This document shows, one piece after another, positions 62,359 through 64,000 of a stretch of 64,000 bases of DNA. The stretch covers positions 1 to 64,000 of the forward strand of contig JAFTUI010000007.1 in assembly GCA_017466345.1 (NCBI GenBank), given 5' to 3'. Under the pieces are notes generated by a model. That model had not been told where the DNA came from and searched no databases. It was given only the letters and a program-made list of their open reading frames with translations. Origin of the DNA: Tidjanibacter sp. GTDB lineage: Bacteria; Bacteroidota; Bacteroidia; Bacteroidales; Rikenellaceae. The number at the start of each line of letters is the position of its first letter. Position 1 is the first letter of the stretch. A program made the position numbers and the translations under genes.

Positions 62359-63810
62359 ATGAAACACTCGAAACTCATACTCCCCCTTGTGTTGGCTGTC
62401 GCTGTGGTGGCGCTTTTGGTTGTGGATTGCCGCCGCAACCCCGCCCACAAAGAGGTGCAACCCTCTGTGACTCTGCGTGGTGAGGCTCTCGGCACGCTCT
62501 ATCAAATCACAGCCCTCGGCTCGCTGCCTGACGATTTCGGGCAGAGGTTGGACTCGCTCTTCGAGGTTGCCAACCGTTCGATGAGCATCTTCGACCCCCA
62601 ATCACTGTTGAGTCGCATCAATCGTGGCGAGGTGGAGGAGGCTGACGAGCACATCGCCCACTGCTTGGCTATGGCGCAAAGGGTAAGCCAAATTTCAGAT
62701 GGTGCGTATGATGTTACCATCAAGCCTTTGGTAGAGGCTTTTGGCTTTGCGGGCAAAAACCCCGACTACAAGGTCAATGTAGACTCGCTGTTGCAATTTG
62801 TGGGCTACGAGAAGGTGCGGGTAGAGGGCTCCAAAATCATCAAGAGCGACCCACGCACAACCATAGACCTCAACTCCATAGCCAAAGGTTATACGGTTGA
62901 TTTGGCAGCCAGACTCTTGGAGAGCGTGGGTTGCACCGACTACCTTGTGGACATCGGTGGTGAGATTTACTGCCGAGGCACCAACCCTCGTGGCGAGAGG
63001 TGGGGTGTGGGCATAGAGACGCCGTTTGAGGGCAATTTTTCACTCACGGGCGAGCATATCACTACCGTTGTGAGGGTGTCGGAGGTGGGTATGGCTACCA
63101 GCGGCAACTACCGCAACTACCGCACCGACTCCGAGGGCAACAAGTACACACATATTATAGACCCGCGCACGGGCGCGAACACAACCTCTTCGCTCCTGTC
63201 GGCTACGGTCTTGGCGGAGAGTTGCGCCCTGGCAGACGCCTATGGAACAATGTTCATAGCCCTCGGCTTGGAACGCTCGCGCGAGATTGCCGAGAGGGAG
63301 AACATCGCCGCCCTTTTCATCTACGATGACGGAGGCAAGATGAAGGTGTGCAAAAGCAGTGCTTTTGAATTCAAAATTCAAAATTCAAAATTAGGGAGTC
63401 GAAATGACAGCAGAAGAGATAAAGATATTGCAGGGGCTGAACCCTGCTCAGGAGGCAGCAGTGAGGGACTATACCTCCCCTTCGCTCATTGTGGCAGGTG
63501 CGGGGTCGGGAAAGACCCGTGTGCTAACGTGTCGCATTGCGTGGATGATTTCGCAGGGTGTGGCTCCCTACAACATTATGGCTCTCACGTTTACGAACAA
63601 AGCAGCCAAAGAGATGAGGGAGCGTATAACTGCTATGGTGGGCGAGCAGAAGGCTCGCTACATTTGGATGGGCACATTCCACTCCATATTCCTCAAAATA
63701 CTCGCACGCGAGGTGCAACACATAGGCTACGAGCCCAACTTCACAATCTACGACACTTCGCAAACCGAGAGCCTTTTGAAGAGTATCATCAAGGAGATGC
63801 AACTGAGTGA
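62359..63810 (+). CDS. apbE: ApbE-type flavin transferase with out-of-frame C-terminal extension
   Basis: Residues 1 to ~337 are an ApbE flavin:protein FMN transferase, exported as a lipoprotein-like protein (Cys24). Motifs seen: GEALGTLYQI, NRSMSIFDPQSLLSRIN, TIDLNSIAKGYTVDLAARLLES, YLVDIGGEIYCRG and HIIDPRTG. It attaches FMN to Thr/Ser of Rnf/Nqr subunits. Normal family members end near here (~330-350 aa). In this gene a run of AATTCAAA units (63367-63391) sits where a stop is expected. The frame then continues 407 nt, overlapping the helicase gene in another frame, to 63810. The C-terminal ~145 residues are therefore probably not functional protein. Confidence 0.85.
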   Translation: MKHSKLILPLVLAVAVVALLVVDCRRNPAHKEVQPSVTLRGEALGTLYQITALGSLPDDFGQRLDSLFEVANRSMSIFDPQSLLSRINRGEVEEADEHIAHCLAMAQRVSQISDGAYDVTIKPLVEAFGFAGKNPDYKVNVDSLLQFVGYEKVRVEGSKIIKSDPRTTIDLNSIAKGYTVDLAARLLESVGCTDYLVDIGGEIYCRGTNPRGERWGVGIETPFEGNFSLTGEHITTVVRVSEVGMATSGNYRNYRTDSEGNKYTHIIDPRTGANTTSSLLSATVLAESCALADAYGTMFIALGLERSREIAERENIAALFIYDDGGKMKVCKSSAFEFKIQNSKLGSRNDSRRDKDIAGAEPCSGGSSEGLYLPFAHCGRCGVGKDPCANVSHCVDDFAGCGSLQHYGSHVYEQSSQRDEGAYNCYGGRAEGSLHLDGHIPLHIPQNTRTRGATHRLRAQLHNLRHFANREPFEEYHQGDATE

Positions 63811-64000
63811 CGAGGTCTACAAGCCTCGCGATGTGCGCTCACGCATATCTCTCGCCAAGAACAACCTTGTGACTCCCGAGTCCTACGAGGCAAACGGAAC
63901 ACTCATAGAGGAGGACAAAAAGCGCCGTCAGCCACAGTTCTACCAGCTCTACAAGAACTACGCTACTCGTTGCCGCCAGAACAATGCAATGGACTTTGAC
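63404..64000 (+). CDS. uvrD: UvrD/PcrA-type superfamily 1 helicase (N-terminal part)
   Basis: An open frame starting with Met-Thr-Ala-Glu-Glu runs off the window (199 codons visible). The first helicase motifs are clear: NPAQEAAV (Q motif, 13-20), Walker A AGAGSGKT (31-38), ALTFTNKAAKEMRER (motif Ia) and GTFHSIFLKIL (motif Ib). UvrD/PcrA unwinds 3'-to-5' in repair and removes proteins from DNA. It overlaps the extended apbE frame, and a 12-nt gap separates the apbE microrepeat from its ATG. Confidence 0.93.
   Translation, partial: MTAEEIKILQGLNPAQEAAVRDYTSPSLIVAGAGSGKTRVLTCRIAWMISQGVAPYNIMALTFTNKAAKEMRERITAMVGEQKARYIWMGTFHSIFLKILAREVQHIGYEPNFTIYDTSQTESLLKSIIKEMQLSDEVYKPRDVRSRISLAKNNLVTPESYEANGTLIEEDKKRRQPQFYQLYKNYATRCRQNNAMDFD

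Noticed and set aside
62359-63810. Genuine ApbE-helicase fusion protein
   Set aside because: The extension is in a different frame from the helicase, so it does not encode helicase sequence; the helicase has its own ATG at 63404.

Overview
The window comes from a Bacteroidales chromosome, most likely the Rikenellaceae (Alistipes and relatives). Evidence: the first ~176 bases are the reverse complement of the 5' end of a 16S rRNA gene of Alistipes-like sequence. Promoters follow the Bacteroidota pattern (TTTG, about 20 nt, TAnnTTTG) and Shine-Dalgarno sites are rare. Gene content is typical of the order: SusC/SusD, fimbrillin/BACON-type lipoproteins, a DUF6377 regulator and the glycogen synthase-phosphorylase fusion. 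Gene ends are assigned by conceptual translation. Functions are family recognition by eye, not database searches.

Layout. 1-980: start of an rRNA operon (minus strand) with two tandem promoters, then repeats. 980-5770: a small outer-membrane barrel, two tandem DUF819 membrane proteins and an Omp85-type barrel. 6285-13733: housekeeping genes (ilvE, metG, YitT-type membrane protein, priA, ComF-like phosphoribosyltransferase). 14173-23316: a minus-strand glycogen cluster (synthase-phosphorylase fusion, debranching enzyme, GT4 glycosyltransferase, GH57 amylase). 23622-26703: hemW-like gene and pckA. 27000-30152: a candidate long-hairpin RNA and an AT-rich leucine-rich-repeat lipoprotein.

30656-50574 is a polysaccharide utilisation locus. 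A DUF6377 sensor-regulator is divergent from a coupled fimbrillin/BACON lipoprotein plus CotH pair. It is followed by a GH3 glucosidase, SusC, SusD, a likely glycan-binding lipoprotein, GH16, a GH128-like enzyme, a 51-residue peptide and a second fimbrillin/BACON lipoprotein. The enzyme set points to a beta-1,3-glucan such as laminarin or a cereal/fungal beta-glucan. 51347-64000: GDPD, a DUF4015-type putative glycoside hydrolase, an outer-membrane barrel, cardiolipin synthase, greA, a candidate small RNA, a TPR/OmpA-like lipoprotein, pnp, rpsO, apbE and the start of a UvrD-type helicase gene.

The most unusual content is intergenic. Gaps between operons are packed with at least six families of palindromic repeats, called A to F here. 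In several of them the short loop and linker sequences are conserved while the stem sequences change on both sides together, so folding rather than sequence is kept. The largest (family D, nested hairpins) has four copies that begin 0-20 nt after the stop codon of a leftward gene. Other notable items are a ~240-nt RNA candidate with 6S-like architecture and two mutually exclusive pairings, a second ~125-nt small-RNA candidate, and an apbE gene whose stop codon seems to have been lost at a microrepeat so that its frame runs 407 nt into the helicase gene.
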